This document shows, piece by piece, positions 24,601 through 38,900 of a stretch of 64,000 nucleotides of DNA. Source of the stretch: Adiantum capillus-veneris. Taxonomy: Eukaryota > Streptophyta > Polypodiopsida > Polypodiales > Pteridaceae. The position numbers and the translations under genes are program-made. The first letter of the stretch is position 1, and each line of letters starts with the position of its first letter. Where the stretch lies: positions 58,527,340 to 58,591,339 of the forward strand of contig CM043942.1 of NCBI GenBank assembly GCA_014529385.2, written 5' to 3'. The notes beneath the pieces are model-generated. The model worked only from the letters and a program-made list of their open reading frames with translations. It made no database searches and was not told the DNA's origin.

Positions 24601-26896
24601 AAACAGCTATTTTTTAAAACTTCAAATCTGCCCGTTTCTGGCCGTTGGGGCCATTTCGGCCGTTATAGCCCGTTCCTGTCCGTTCCGGTGACTGCCTGAC
24701 TGCCGAAACGCCAGTCCGCCGTTCCGGGGCGTTCCAAGACAAGTTGCCCGGCTAGAACGCCGTTCCAGCGTTCCAAGCCCCCAAAGTGGCGTTCCTCGAT
24801 AACTCTGGTGACATCCCCTCCTTTTCAAAGTGAGGTACCGGTACCGAACTGTATGGCGTCGAGGGAGATCGCCAACAGGGTCTGGAATCCTGGAAAGGAC
24901 TCTTCGCCGGCCCACTCTGATGCGTGGATCGTGCGATACTTGAACTTCATAAAGGTCTGCAACGCTTGCTTCTTTGGGCCGCCCCAAAAGCGACAAAGTC
25001 TTCTGTGGCTCCTTCAATGCTTCAACTTCGTCTATAGTCATGCGTCTACCTTCTTCACGAATCTCTGAGGCTGAAAATTCCTGAAACCATTTCCAACACA
25101 AAAACATGAACATACCCATTCCATGTAAAGTGACTGGAAAAAAACTAGTCTTTCGAACAAACTGTGCATGCAATGCAGATGAACATAGAGACGGAGTACC
25201 AAACCGTTCATCAAACACACGCAAACAACGGGGTTGAATCTTGACTTTCTGATCTAAATCAATCAGCTGCAGCAAAACACACTGGAAATGCCTATGCTTG
25301 ATGCTCAATCCTTCTTGTCCTCTTTCTACGACTGTGTCGTACCAAGGAAGAGACATGGAATGTGACTTCCTTGAATGCATACTTTTCAGCTTTTCATGAG
25401 AAATCCACATACATCCGTCCTCAGTAATGAGTGAGTGTTCATCGTGCAGTATGTCATGCCTATGAAAAGGGATCACATAAAGACGCTGACTAAAATACAG
25501 GAAACGATCACGAATGAAACACTCGTACAATGCGTGCTGACTAATCATTAGAACACATAATACTTCCTATGGGGGTTCTTGAGACCGAGGCTCGAGAGCC
25601 AAGATCGCTTCTTCGTGATCTATCGAAACTGCAATGAGGTTAGTTTCACTAGAAAAAGTATCAACTAGCCCATCATTCTTGTGAACAATCACATCATCAT
25701 GCTCGTGAACAATCACATCATCATGCTCGTGAATAATCACATCATCGTTATCATTCAACTCATCATACTTATCATTATCATGCAAATCATATGTGTCATG
25801 CTTTGGAGAAGACGATACTGAGAGATTCTCCTGCTCCTGAATCCTTTCAATCTTCGCCTGCACATTAGAAATGAGAGCTGAAGAATGAACAACTTGCTCT
25901 CCACGAATGACAAGGGAAGAGTCACTTTTGGCATTGAAAATGAACGTATTTTCCGCCCAATCAATGAGAGGGTTATGCTCACGCAACCACAAATGCCCAA
26001 AAGCATATCACATCTTGAAAGAGGAGAGACTACAAATTTCTTGCGGAAGGACACTTGTTGAAAAGTGAACAAAACATCAAGCCAGACACCTCGAAAGGAG
26101 ATGTCTTGCGAACCTCCGAGCGGGCTCTTTCGACAAGAGAGTCACTAATCAAATCATGCATATTGCCTGGGTCAAACAATATGACAAAACGCTGACCATT
26201 CACATGACCATAACACTTATGAGAAACTCATCAATGGGGGGATCATGAAAGACTTGGGTCACACTCGTGTACTCATTTATTGCATTGACACAAGAAGTGG
26301 GTTCTTTGGGTTCTTTAGATTAATTCGATTCAAGCTTAGGACATGTTCTTTTTATGTGACCCTTAATGTGACAATGAAAACAACGACCTTCCTTAGAATA
26401 AGTGCTTTGCTCTTCCGATATAATGTATCCACCTAAAATTCCTTGTTCTATCTTTTCATCTGGAGTGAGCTTAGGGTTAGCAATTGTGTTACCTTTACCC
26501 TTAGGTTCACTTTGAGAGTTCTTTTCTGAGAGACTATTGGACGATTGGTTAGATGTAACAGACTTGGACACTCCAAGTCAAGAATTGACCGCAACAGCAC
26601 CAAATAACCACTTCAAAACAGTTCACAGTTCACAATAGATTTACACTGGCCCGGCGGAGTTCCGTGCCTAGAGATATTGGCCCCAAAGACTGGCGCCCCT
26701 TTCGGTATTTCTTTTTGTATTAATCTGAGTTCAAAGTACAAGAGTGGTTGGGTCTCACTCTCAGACTCTGCGTCCAGATGCTCTGAGAAGTGAGAGACCA
26801 ACTTCACTTTTGAAGAGTTACAAGGGTTGCCCAAAAGTAGAGCCCCAAAAGCTGTTCCAAAAGCTTGCAGTTAAAGCTTGTAAATAAAGCAGAGTG

Positions 26897-26964
<68 letters not shown>

Positions 26965-29900
26965 TCATCCAATAAAGCAAATAGGCCTTCTCTTTAATGA
27001 AGCAAAAGAAAAGCATCGCCAAAAATCTGCCAAAAAGCAAATCTGCCGCAGGCTTTCTCCTCCGTAATTCCCGCCGTAATTCCGGCCATCCGTACTACTG
27101 CCACGTGGCATTTCTACCACCAGGGAATTAGGGTTTCCAGCAGAAATTAGGGTTTTCAGCCACGTCATCACTTTGTGACATACCCCCCTCTTGAAAGCAT
27201 TGTAATCGCCCTCGATTACGCCTACAAAACAGACAGAGGCCATAAACCGTCTTAGCAGACACTGACTGTTGCTAGCAATCGCATCTAGATCCAATCGGGG
27301 CCTCATCGATGTCCGATTGACTAACCCCTATTGCAACCATGTCTATTCAAGATCAATCAGACCAAAATGCTGTAGTCATTTCGTCTATCAGTTCCTGCAC
27401 TTAAAAGAAGTCAAGAACAAATCAGTATCATAATCAGGAATTCCATTTCTTAAAGTCATCCAGCAGAATACTGTAAGCTCTCAGTATCCTTGAAGCTCAA
27501 AAGAGACATCAGTGACTTTAGTATCAAATCGAGGCATCTGTTGACAAAGGAGTGGAGTAACTCCCCTCTTGTGCATCCCACTGCACTAGATCTCCGGCCA
27601 AGCTGAATTCTGGGTTCCATTTGGAGTAGACTATGCTAAACCAAAAGCATCGAGGTGAAGTTTCACAATCTGAGGAGTATCTGCTAGGTCCTCCTCCTTT
27701 ATCCACTTCGCATCCAATGCAGGATGGTTCTTGAACTTAACCAAGAACCGCCTTCAGACTTTACCTTTATTCTTCGTATCCTTATGTGCCAAAATCTGTT
27801 CAAGAATAAGGATCTCCTCATTTTCTTCCACTTCGGGTTGCTCTTCAGGCTCCCCATCATCACGGCACATCACCTTTAAAAGGTTTCAAGAGACTCACAT
27901 GAAATGCATTGTGAATCCTCCAAGTGTCAGGCAGTTTCAATCGAAAGGAGACATCGTTTATCTTCTCGGAAAAATCTGGAAAGGTCCACACTATCTCATG
28001 CTAAGCTTGCAAAGAAGCCGCTCCTTTCCCTTTTTTTCCTTTCTCGAGCGTGCCTTCCCATAATGTAAGAGCACCCCATCTTTCTCCTCCAATTTCAAAT
28101 CGCGAAAATGGCGATATGCTGCCTTTTTTCTGTCTTTCGTGAAATTTCTGCAAAGCCTTCCGAACCAGGTCCCTCGTGAACTAGTCGGCTTCAAAGAAAA
28201 ATTTTATCTTTCGCGCTAAGGAAGGGTAGAACCTTCGTAGCAAATTCAAAAATCTCAAATGGCATCTTCCCCATCAAAGAGTCAAACGTGTTTCTGTAGG
28301 CATATTCCACCAAAGGTAAAAACCTTGCCCAAGTAGTCTTCTGATCCAACCAAGAAGACTTCAACAAAGCAAGTACCACTGAATTAGCAATCTCTGATTG
28401 CCCGTCAGTCTGCGGGTGAAACGATGACGAGAACTGCAACCACTTGCGTATGTTCTCCCAAATAGTCGTCCGAAACAAACTCGTGAACCTGGGGTTCCTG
28501 TCGGAGACAATCGTCTCAGGCATGCCATGTAATCTGAAGATCTGGGCAATAAACAATCGTGCCTACGCTGTGTTCTCGGGAGATGAAATCCATTGCAATA
28601 CTTTCCCAGGGGCGGGTGGGTATGGGTAAAAGGCTGTAACAATCCCTGTGCTTTATGCTTGTCAAACTTGACCTTCTGGCATACCAAGCAACTGCGCACA
28701 ATCTCGTCCACATCCTTCTTGAGTCTCGACCAAAAGAAGTATTTCTCTACCCCTTTCAAGGTGGTAGCAATGCCGCGGTGACCCGTAAAACGGTGGACAG
28801 TGGCATTCGGTCATAACCTTTTCCCTCAACAGTTGTGTAACGCACAACATGTTTTTCTTCATCAAGTAGCCATTCCGAATGGAATAGTCCGTTACTATCT
28901 CCCCTTTCTGTATTCAACTGAATACATCTGCAAAATCTGTTTTGTGGCGTACTGACCGACCATATCCTCGAAGTTCCTATGATGTATCGCGGAAAATAGC
29001 CAGAACCAACGGCTTTCAGGGTAAAGTATCTGCCACCAATTACTTCTGTCCCTGCACATGGACAATCCGGAAGTAAGAAACTGTGACAAGATATTTGCCC
29101 ACCGCATCTGCTTTTTCGAATAGCTGCTTCCATGACAAGTAGCAGCATAAACTCCCATCATCTGTGAAAAACCGTAAAATCGGCTCCGAGTAGGTAATGT
29201 CGCCACTGAATAAGAGCTTGGATAGCCACCAAAAGCTCTTTCTCACAAATCTGTGCTGTCATCTCCGGCCTTGAGAACAATCGGCTCTCGTAAGCAATGA
29301 CATGGCCTTCTTGCATTAAGACCGTACCCAGACTACGACCACAAGCATCACAATATACTTCAAATGACTTCTGCAAGTCGGGCAAAGTCAAAACTGGTCC
29401 CGTTGTCGATTTCTCTTTCAATGTCTGAAAGGCAGACACCTCTGTGGGTCCCCACGAGAAAGGGACTCCTTTCTGTGTCAAGATATGCAAAGGGGAAGCA
29501 ACCTCTGCAAACTTTCGAATGAACCGCCTATAGTACGAACACAGTCCCAAGAAGCTTCTAATTTCATGGACATTCTTCAAATCGGGCCAATCACGGATAG
29601 TCTCTATCTTGGCCGGATCCATTTGCACTCCCGCTGCTGAGACAATGTGTCCCAGAAAGTGTACCTCTGGTAGGAAAAATTCACTTTTCTTTCGATTAAT
29701 CACTAACTTGTGATCTCGTAATGCCTGAAAGATCTGAAGCAGCTGATTTCTGTGTTCTGCCTCATTCTTGGAGATAACAATGATATCGTCAAAGAAAGTG
29801 CCAACAAATAGCCTGTGCTCTCGAAAAATCCTATCCATCATCTGGTTAAATGTCGCAGGAGCATTGGTTAAGCCAAAAGGCATCACCAAAAACTCAAATA

Positions 29901-32900
29901 ACCCAAAAGTCGTCCGAAAAGCCGTCTTGTAGACGTCTCCTGGCGCGATTCTGATATGATGATATCCACTCTTCATATCAATCCTGCTAAAGCACGAGGA
30001 TCCCTGTAATCTGTCGAGTATATCATCGATCCTAGGAATCGGGAATCTGTTCTTGATGGTGTTTTGTTGAGAGCTCTATAATCGATGCACATTCTCCAAG
30101 ATCCGTCTTTCTTCAAAACCAACAACACTGGAGAGCAATACGGTGAAGTACTAGGCTGGACAAGACCCTTTTCCAAGAGGTCTTTCACTTGGTTCATAAT
30201 CTCTTCATTCTGTGCTCGGCTCACACGGTAAGGTGGTTGGTTCAGTGGTGTGCTTCTAGGTATCAGATCAATGGTATGATCTTCAGGCCCTCTAAAAGAA
30301 ATCGGCATGAGTGTGGAGAAAAATCTTGGCATTCTGTTGTTCTGGTCAAAACATATTCGACCTTTATCCATCGTTCAATTCTCTCCCAAAAGAATGAGTA
30401 AAGAAACTGAAGTTCATCGAGTACAATCTTTGAGCCCTTCATTTGTCAAAGTCGCTTTCTCGGCCCGGTAGTCAACCACGGCATAGTTCTTGTGGAATCA
30501 AGGGATTTCGAGTAGAACGTCACTTGCGTGTCTTGAACACCCCTGTCATTGCAAATGAAGTTTGCCAATGCTAGATGTAATGGCAACATCCCGTCCGGGT
30601 GCCACTCGAACTACCTCCGCCTGTGGCCTCAGCCTATCGGGCGTAGTTCCTAATCGAGCCACCAATTCCAAGTGAAAAGAAGTTGACCTTGGCTCCTTCA
30701 AAAGAGCTTCCTGATCCTTCACTTTGCCCCAAAAGCGGCAAAGTTTGTACTTTCATTCATTTGATTCGGTTCAGGTCCCACGCCATGTGGTACCAGTTCT
30801 GCATTCTTTATCTTCCTTTTCTGCCACGTCTCTCAGCTGCTTTAGAACTTTCTGGCTTTTCTTCATCTTGTTCATTTGGTGCCTTGTTAGGGCACTTCGC
30901 GGAGATATGTCCATGTTCCCCGCATCCAAAGCACTTCCCCTCCGTGATGAAGCGAGCTCTCTCCTCAGGAGTAAGCTTGGGTCGTGCATCCTTCTTTTCT
31001 GGGTTGCTCTTTCTCTTTCTACTTTCATTCGCTGAAGTCTGTTCGGCTTGTTGTGTCATGACCTCATCGGTGGGGTAGGTCAGACTGCCAGAGTGAATGG
31101 CAAAACCCCGCTTCGCATGACTCATCAATTCCTGAATAGAAGCTGACTTCTGTTCCAAGCAGTGATCTCGGATCTCTGTAGGTAGACCCAAGGTAAACCA
31201 CTCAATCTGTTCTCTGAACGAGATCTTCTTGAATGAAGAGGCGGGTAGAAAAGAGCTCCAGAATCTCTCACAATAAGCATCCACCATATCTCTCTTGGTC
31301 ATCCGAAGATGGTTCCAAGCAGCTCGTATATCGCGTTCATAATCTTGCGTCAGCCAAGAAGAAATAAAAAGCTTCTTAAATTTCAGCCATTTAACTGGCG
31401 CAGTCTTGTTTAAAAGAAGCGTGGACCACCAAGTTCGAGCATTCCCCTTAAAATAAGAGGCAGCTCTCCGAATCTTGGAGTGCTCTGAGTAGCGTCCTTC
31501 CGCGAAAGCGATGTCAAACTGCTGTATAAAAGACAAAGCCTTCGAAGCATCTTTATATCCTAAAAAAGTGTCAAATTTGATTGACTGTCTGTCCACCTTC
31601 CTTAAACTCTCGAACTTTCTTGCTTTTATCTTCCAAAAAGTCATACTGGTTGGCTTTATAAAAATTCTTGTTCGCATAAAAGTTGTCGTCATCAGAGTCT
31701 GAGCTGTCTGTAAACGAGTCCTCCGTAGAACTATCACTCACTGGGCGAGATTTAGACTTCTTTGCCTTTTTCTTGCCCTTTCCGAAGCGTTGTTTCTTGC
31801 TTCGCTTTTTGCCTTTTCTGTCTTCTTCGCTCAAATCCGAAGAGCTAGAAGAACTGTCAGAAGAAGAAGAAGAAGAAGAACTGGGTACTCCTTCAAATCG
31901 AACACGCTTCTTCTGTTTCTTTGCCTTATCAAATGTCGACTGATGACCCAAATAACCCGGGAAGTCAGTGCCTTTCTTCTGCTTTTTGGCGCGCTTTTTA
32001 GCCTTGTTTTGCGCGTCAAAAAGCTAAGCAATCCGTGCATCAACCACCTCTTCTAATTCCTTCTCTGAATATTTCTTGTGAGCAGAAGGTTTCTTGAGAG
32101 CGGGTTTCGGGGGTGGTGTTGTGGTTTCTGCCCACTACTCGTGCACTTCCTGAAAAGAAGTCTCGCTCATATATTTTGCAAACTTTGGGTCCTTCGCAAA
32201 ATTGAGCATCATCTTTGTTGCATCGCCGATTAATTGACGACGCTCCATCTCTCGTCGCTCCGCCTGAGTAGGCCAAGGCGGGCCATACTCTCTGCCGGAA
32301 TCTTCGTTGTGATCCCTGTCCACATCTCCGGATGCAGAGGGAGTCAACTGATCCTTGCGTGAAGCCATAGGTGCCGCGGAAAAAAAAATGGGATCGGATT
32401 TCCCGTAGAAGAGAAATCGGCCGTGCTCTAATACTACTGTAACAGACTTGGACACTCCAAGTCAAGAATCGATCGCAACAGCACCAAATAACCACTTCAA
32501 AACAGTTCACAGTTCACAATAGATTTACACTGGCCCGGTGAAGTTTCGTGCCTAGAGATATTGGCCCCAAAGACTGGCGCCCCTTTTGGTATTTCTTTTT
32601 GTATTAATCTGAGTTCAAAGTACAAGAGTGGTTGGGTCTCACTCTCAGACTCTGCGTCCAGATGCTCTGAGAAGTGAGAGACCAATTTCACTTATAAAGA
32701 GTTACAAGGGTTGCCCAAAAGCAGAGCCCCAAAAGCTTGCAATTAAAAGCTTGCAGAGTGATTCTCTCTCTCTCTTGCTTAATCATCCAATAAAGCAAAT
32801 AGGCCTACTCTTTAATGAAGCAAAAGAAAAGCATCGCAAAAAATCTACCAAAAAGCAAATCTGCCGCAGGCTTTCTCCTCCGCAATTCCCGCCGTAATTT

Positions 32901-35900
32901 CTTGCCATCCGTACTGCTGCCACGTGGCATTTCTCCTGCTAGAGAATTAGGGTTTGGCAAAAATTAGGGTTTTTGCAATTAGGGTTTCTCTTGCAGATTT
33001 TAGGGTTTTCAGGCACGTCATCACTTTGTGACATTAGAAGAGTTACCAATCTTACCAGTCTTACCGTTCTGAGGGTTCTGAGAGGTCTGAGAGGTACTTG
33101 TGGAAGTCTTGTTTTCCTTGGGCTTTCCCTTGTTGTGCTTCATTTCCTGTGCGAGAGCAATCGCTACCGCCTTGTTGAGATCGATTGGATCAAGTGCCTC
33201 GTCCAATCCATAAAGGAATGCCTCCTTGCGCTCCGCATCCGATATGCTTAATTGAGTGCCGAGCTACAAAACACAATTAGAGAAAGACATAACTAGCATA
33301 TCATTTTGCTTGAGACCGCGCCAATCGTCCTTCAATCGTGCGAGATACTGGGGTGGCATAAACCGTGCCTTGAGCTTGTCTTGGAAGTCGGCCCAATTGA
33401 AGGAAAGGGACACGTCTTCGTCGGCTTCCTCTAGGTGCGCAGCCAATTGTGCCTCTTACCATGCGTGGTACCCATTAATGGCATCACCGGCAAGGTACAT
33501 GGCAGCCGTCAAAACCTTGCTATTGCCTTTCTTCTTAGTTGTCGCAAAATAAGCATTAAATTGATGCAACCAAGAATGAATAACAGTAGCATCCATCTTA
33601 CCATCATACTTACTAAACTGGCTCTTCTCTGTGAGACGGGGTTGTTGGAGTCCGAATCTCGGCTTGCGCCACTATCACGTGACACATCCAACCCTATGTG
33701 TCCGTGGACAAGCTACAGCATGATCAGGGTTCAGTCGGTCCAGTCAGGCTAGATTAGAAGTGATCTGGCACTTTTGTGAGTCTATTCGTAGACCGTGCAT
33801 ACCCAGTCACTTAGTGTAGATGCATATCCTTTGGTTGCACACAGCATGATCATAAGCATTCCCATCAGAATCCTTCAAGGGAACTTTCCAGTGCATTTAG
33901 CCTATTTTACCTATTTTTGACATTTTTCACTTATTATTTTTATGTCACCTGACACATCCCAACCCTATGTGTCCGTGGACAAGCTACAGCATAACAGGGT
34001 TCAATCAGTCCAGTCAAGTCTAGATTAGCAGTGATCTGGCACTTTTGTGAGTCTATTCGTAGACCGTGCATGCCCAGTCACTTAGCATAGATGCATATCC
34101 TCTGGTTGCACACAGCATGATCATCAGTATTCCCTTCATGATCCATCAGATTCAGTCAGGGGAATTTTCCAGTGCATTTAGCCTATTTTCCTAATTTTGG
34201 TTATTTTCACTTATTATTTTTAAGTGACTTTTCAACAAAAGTAGGTAGGGCAATTTTGCTAAGTTAATATATAAGCAAACCCAAGTTAGCACTTTCTGGC
34301 AGAAGGGCAGCAGGAGCTTCCCGCTCAACAGGCAAATTCTCAGCAGTACCCCCCCCCCCTCAACACCCCTAGCGTTTTTCAAGCCCTAGACCAACCTCCC
34401 CTTCCTGGCGTTTCCACCTCTTGCATGGTCGCCTTCACCTCCCAGACCCCCAACAGTTGCAAATTCCTCCCATCGCCAGCAGTGAGCAGCCCTAGCGTTT
34501 TTCAGCCGAAAACGCTACAAGTCATCATCAGCATTTTCAGCCCAAAAATGCCAGCCACACCAGCACACCCTCAGCGTTTTCAGCCAGCGACATCAGCAAC
34601 AAAAACGCAGATTTTCAGCAGTGACAAAAACGCAGATTTCAGCAGATAGAGACGCAACAGATTCAGCCTAAGTGGTTGCAGCAAATCCCCAATTTTCAGC
34701 CCATAAAAACGCAGCCAAAACAGTCATTTTCAGCCACCGAAACAGTCCCGAAATTCAGCGATTAGAAGATCTCAGATTTCAGCCATCAAGTCGTCGTCGT
34801 CATCACCGTCGTCGTCATCGGCATAGTCCAAGTTGCATCAGTCCATTGCATACGCATTGTACCACTTTGTGCAATCAAAAGTAGACCACTCTCCCCGACG
34901 AGAGTGGGGCCTTCGGAGGAGGGTTTTGCGTCGTCTCTGGTGTCGTATCTCTCTTCTCTCTCTATCTCTCAGTCTCATACACTTGCACGCACAGTGTCCA
35001 TTCACTTTGTTCGTGATCATAGCATTTTCCACTAAGAACGGAAGGCTCTCCCTTCCATAAGAACAAAAAGGAACCTTGAGCACAGTTCGGAGCACTCATC
35101 TTGAGCAAAGCGCAAACAATCATTCCGCTGCACATAACATTGGTATCAGAGCTTTGGCACTGTTCTGTATCACTCAAGGAAAGAACCACAAGAACCACAA
35201 GATTTTTTTTTGCTTGTTGCGGTCGCACGAACCTAAGTTCGCTTGGGCGTGTCAATTCCTAATCGTGTTTTGTTGAAGAGTGACAGGAATCCCAAGAAAG
35301 AAGGGCTTGTTCAGCCTCCCCTTGTGTCTCTTGTCACTCATTGAGAGCGGATCGTGCACTTAGCGGCCGGCCAATCGACGTGAGGTGGGAAAAAGCAACC
35401 TTGGTGTGAGCGCAAGGCCGCCAAGGGGTGCGCCCGCAGAAAGGAGCAGAACTCGGGTGAAGAGAAGATGCTTCTCAAACACGGTTTGCAAGCGAAAGAA
35501 AACCTCAAGAACCTCAAGAACCAAGACCCCCAAGAACCCAAGTTCCTCGTGAACTTAAGAACCCAAGACCCCTAAGAACCCAAGTTCCTCGTGAACTTAA
35601 GAACCCACAAGAACCCACGATTGCAGAATGGTCATCACTCGAAGCGGAATGGATACTTCGCTTGGAGGTGATGAGCATGAGAGAGGCGAAGAAGAATTTT
35701 CCCTACCAGGATGTTTTTTCGACCCTCCCCCTTTTCCATCTACGACAAGGATTGTGCTAACTCTTAGGGAGGAGTTGGACCAAGAAAGCGAAGCAGAAAG
35801 AAAAGCCTACGAAGAAGAAATGGTAGCCATAGAGCGCCAGTACCAAGAAAGAATGGCAGCCATAGCGCGTGAGAGCGAGCAAGCACGCTTGGAAGCCAAA

Positions 35901-38900
35901 GTAAGAGAAGCAGAATTTGATCGCGAGAACAAAGCCCTCAAAGAAAAGAGCGACCACCACAACAAAGAGTTTTGGTGACTCTATTCTCAAGTTCACGCAC
36001 AGATGCAAGAGATTTGGGGAAAGGAGACTGTCTCAGTCTCTTCTTCTCCAAAGCATGATACACAGGATTTGCATGAGTGTGTGAAGCATGATGATGATTT
36101 GATTGACAATGATTTGCATAATGATTTGAAGGATAATGATTTGCATGATGATTTGGATGACAATGACACGCATGATGATTTGCATGATCAAGATGTGATT
36201 TCTCACAAGCATGATGAGCTGCATAAAGATGATGTGATTGTTTACAAGGATGATGTGTTAGGGGATGCTTTTACTAGCGAAGCTAACCTCGTTGCAGATT
36301 CGATCAATCACGAAGGATCGATCTTGGCTCTCGAGCATAGGTCCACAGAACCCTCACAGGAAGTATTATGTGTTCGCATGATTGATACCACGCATTGTTC
36401 GAGTGTTTCCTTCGTGACGGGTTCCTGTATTTTAGTCAACATTATTATGTGATCCCTTTTCCTAGGCATGACATATTGTATGTTGAGCACGTTTCTCTCA
36501 TGGATGAGCACGAATCTATGCGGAATTTTCATGAAAAGTTGAAAAGTATGTATGTAAGGAAGTCACATTCCATGTCTCTTCTTTGGCATGACCCAGTTTC
36601 CAAACGAGCACATGATAGTATGAGCACCACGCATGCGCATTTCCAATGTGATTTGCCACAGTTGATTGATTTCGATCAAACAGAAAGCTTCGATCTCATT
36701 GTTTGCATGTGTTTGATGAACGGTTTATCATTCCGTCTCTATGTTCATCTACATTGCATACACAGTCTTTAGAGAAGACAAGATTTTTTTCCTTCACTTT
36801 ACATGGAATGGGTATGTTCATGGTTTTGTGTTGGAGATGGTTTCAGGAATTTTCAGCCATGGAGATTTTTGATGACGAAAGACGTAGGTCTCTAGACAAA
36901 GTTGAAGCAAGGAAGGAGCCACAGAGGACTTTGTATCGCTTTCGACGCGGTCCCAGAGAAGCATGCGTTGCAGACCTTTACGAAATTCAAGTACCGCACG
37001 ACCTACACATCAGAGTGGGCCGGCGAAGAGTCCCTTCCAGGATTCCGGATGCTATTGGCGATCTCCCTCGACGCCATACAGTTCGGTACCAGTACCTCAC
37101 TTTGAAAAGGAGGAAATGTCACATGACACATCCCAACCCTATGTGTCCGTGGATAAGCTACAACATAGAAGGGTTCAGTCAGTCCAATCAAGTCTAGATT
37201 AGCAGTGATCTGGCACTTTTGTGAGTCTATTCGTAGACCGTGCATGCCCAATCACTTAGCATAGATGCATATCCTCTGGTTGCACACAGCATGATCATCA
37301 GTATTCCCTTCATGATCCATCAGATTCAGTCAGGGGAATTTTCCAGTGCATTTAGCCTATTTTCCTATTTTTGGTTATTTTCACTTATTATTTTTAAGTG
37401 ACTTTTCAACAAAAGTAGGTAGGGCAATTTTGCTAAGTTAATATATAAGCAAACCCAAGTTAGCACTTTCTGGCAGAAGAGGCAGCAGGAGCTTCCCGCT
37501 CAACAGGCAACTTCTCAACAGTACCCTCCCCTCAACACCCCTAGCCTTTTTCAAGCCCTAGACCAACCTCCCCTTCCTGGCGTTTCCACCTCTTGCATGG
37601 TCGCCTTCACCTCCCAGACCCCTAGCAGTTGCAGATTCCTCCCATCGCCAGCAATGGGCAGCCCTAGCGTTTTTCAGCCAAAAACGCTACAAGTCATCAT
37701 CAGCGTTTTCAGCCCAAAAACACCAGCCACACCTGCAGACCCTCAGCGTTTTCAGCCAGCGACATCAGCAACAAAAACGCAGATTTTCAGCAGTGAGAAA
37801 AACACAGATTTCAGCAGATAGAGATGCAACAGATTCAGCCTAAGTGGTTGCAGCAGATCCCCCATTTTCAGCCCATAAAAACGCAGCCAAAACAGTCATT
37901 TTCAGCCACCAAAACAGTCCCGAAATTCAGCGATTAGAAGATCTCAGATTTCAGCCATCAAGTCGTCGTCGTCGTCACCGTCGTCGTCATCGGCATAGTC
38001 CAAGTTGAATCAGTCCATTGCATACGCATTGTACCACTTTGTGCAATCAAAAGTAGACAACTCTCGCCGACGAGAGTGGGGCCTTCGGAGGAGGGTTTTA
38101 CGTCGTCTCTGGTGTCCTATCTCTCTTCTCTCTCTATCTCTCAGTCTCATACACTTGCACGCACAATGTCCATTCACTTTGTTCGTGATCATAGCATTTT
38201 CCACTAAGAACGGAAGGCTTTCCCTTCCATAAGAACAAAAAGGAACCTTGAACATAGTTCGGAGCACTCATCTTGAGCAAAGCGCAAACCATCATTCCGT
38301 TGCACATAACATTTTAAGTGACTTTTGTTGGAAAGTAGGTAGGGCAAATTGAGTAAGTTTGTATATAAGCAAACCTAGACTAGCACTAATTGGCAGAAGA
38401 AGCAACAAGAGCCAAGCTCAACAGGCAACTTCTCAGCAAGACCAAGCCTTGGTGGACCTTCCCTCCAAGCAATAGATCCCCCTTCCACTAGCGTTTTTGC
38501 AAAGCATCTCAGTCTGGCGTTTTCAGCATCTGCACTATCGCCAGCAAGCCTGAGCCTTGGCGTTTTTGCATCAGATCCTCCCGCAGCATCCCACAGCAGA
38601 AGACCTTCCCTAGCGTTTTTGGAAACTCAGCATGCTAGCGTTTTTGAAGAGCTACAACTGTAGCGTTTTTCAGCAATGAAGTAGTTGCAAATTCATCCCT
38701 CGAAGAGTAGCATATTCAGCCCCTAAGGAATAGCAGATTGAGCCCAGACAAACCATCAGTTTTCGGCCTTAAGCAACCTCAGTTTCCAGCCCTAAACCTG
38801 CAAATTTTCAGCGTCAAAGACCCACAGAAAACAATCCCCCAAACCAGCGTTTTTGGACTAGTCGCAAATTTCAGCCCATGGCGTTTTTGGACAGCAGTAG

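Larger units (their letters stand above)
21655..24807 (-). mobile_element. hAT DNA transposon inserted at the LTR/polypurine junction of element E
   Basis: The ends are CAGAGTTA inverted repeats (21655-21662 and TAACTCTG at 24800-24807), flanked by a perfect 8-bp duplication GTGACATC (21647-21654 and 24808-24815), the hAT signature. Just inside each end are clusters of GGAACG (left, about 21675-21750) and of its inverse CGTTCC (right, about 24674-24797), probably subterminal transposase-binding sites. The 3,153-bp element encodes a transposase on the minus strand. Confidence 0.93.
26554..33033 (-). mobile_element. Element B: Ty3/gypsy chromovirus, decayed
   Basis: 6,480 bp flanked by TTAGA (26549-26553 and 33034-33038), inserted in the gag of E. 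Same family as A, opposite orientation. The 3' LTR is 26554-27180 and the 5' LTR 32438-33033. Gag, protease, RT, RNase H, integrase and tail all remain recognisable but are broken by shifts and stops. Confidence 0.93.
33943..38311 (+). mobile_element. Element C: short-class family 2 element inside the 5' LTR of D
   Basis: 4,369 bp flanked by perfect TTTTA (33938-33942, 38312-38316). LTRs 33943-35139 (1,197 bp) and 37117-38311 (1,195 bp) are nearly identical. The primer site TGGTATCAGAGC is at 35141-35152 and the polypurine tract is at about 37105-37116. The internal region is only about 2 kb and encodes the gag-start/His-Asp/X/tail ORF. It lies in the AT loop of the palindrome TCACTTA...TAAGTGA of D's LTR. 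Confidence 0.93.

Noticed and set aside
38480-38900. Regularly repeated GCGTTTT words as a CRISPR-like or satellite array
   Set aside because: Spacing is irregular, cores are short and the context is a eukaryotic LTR.
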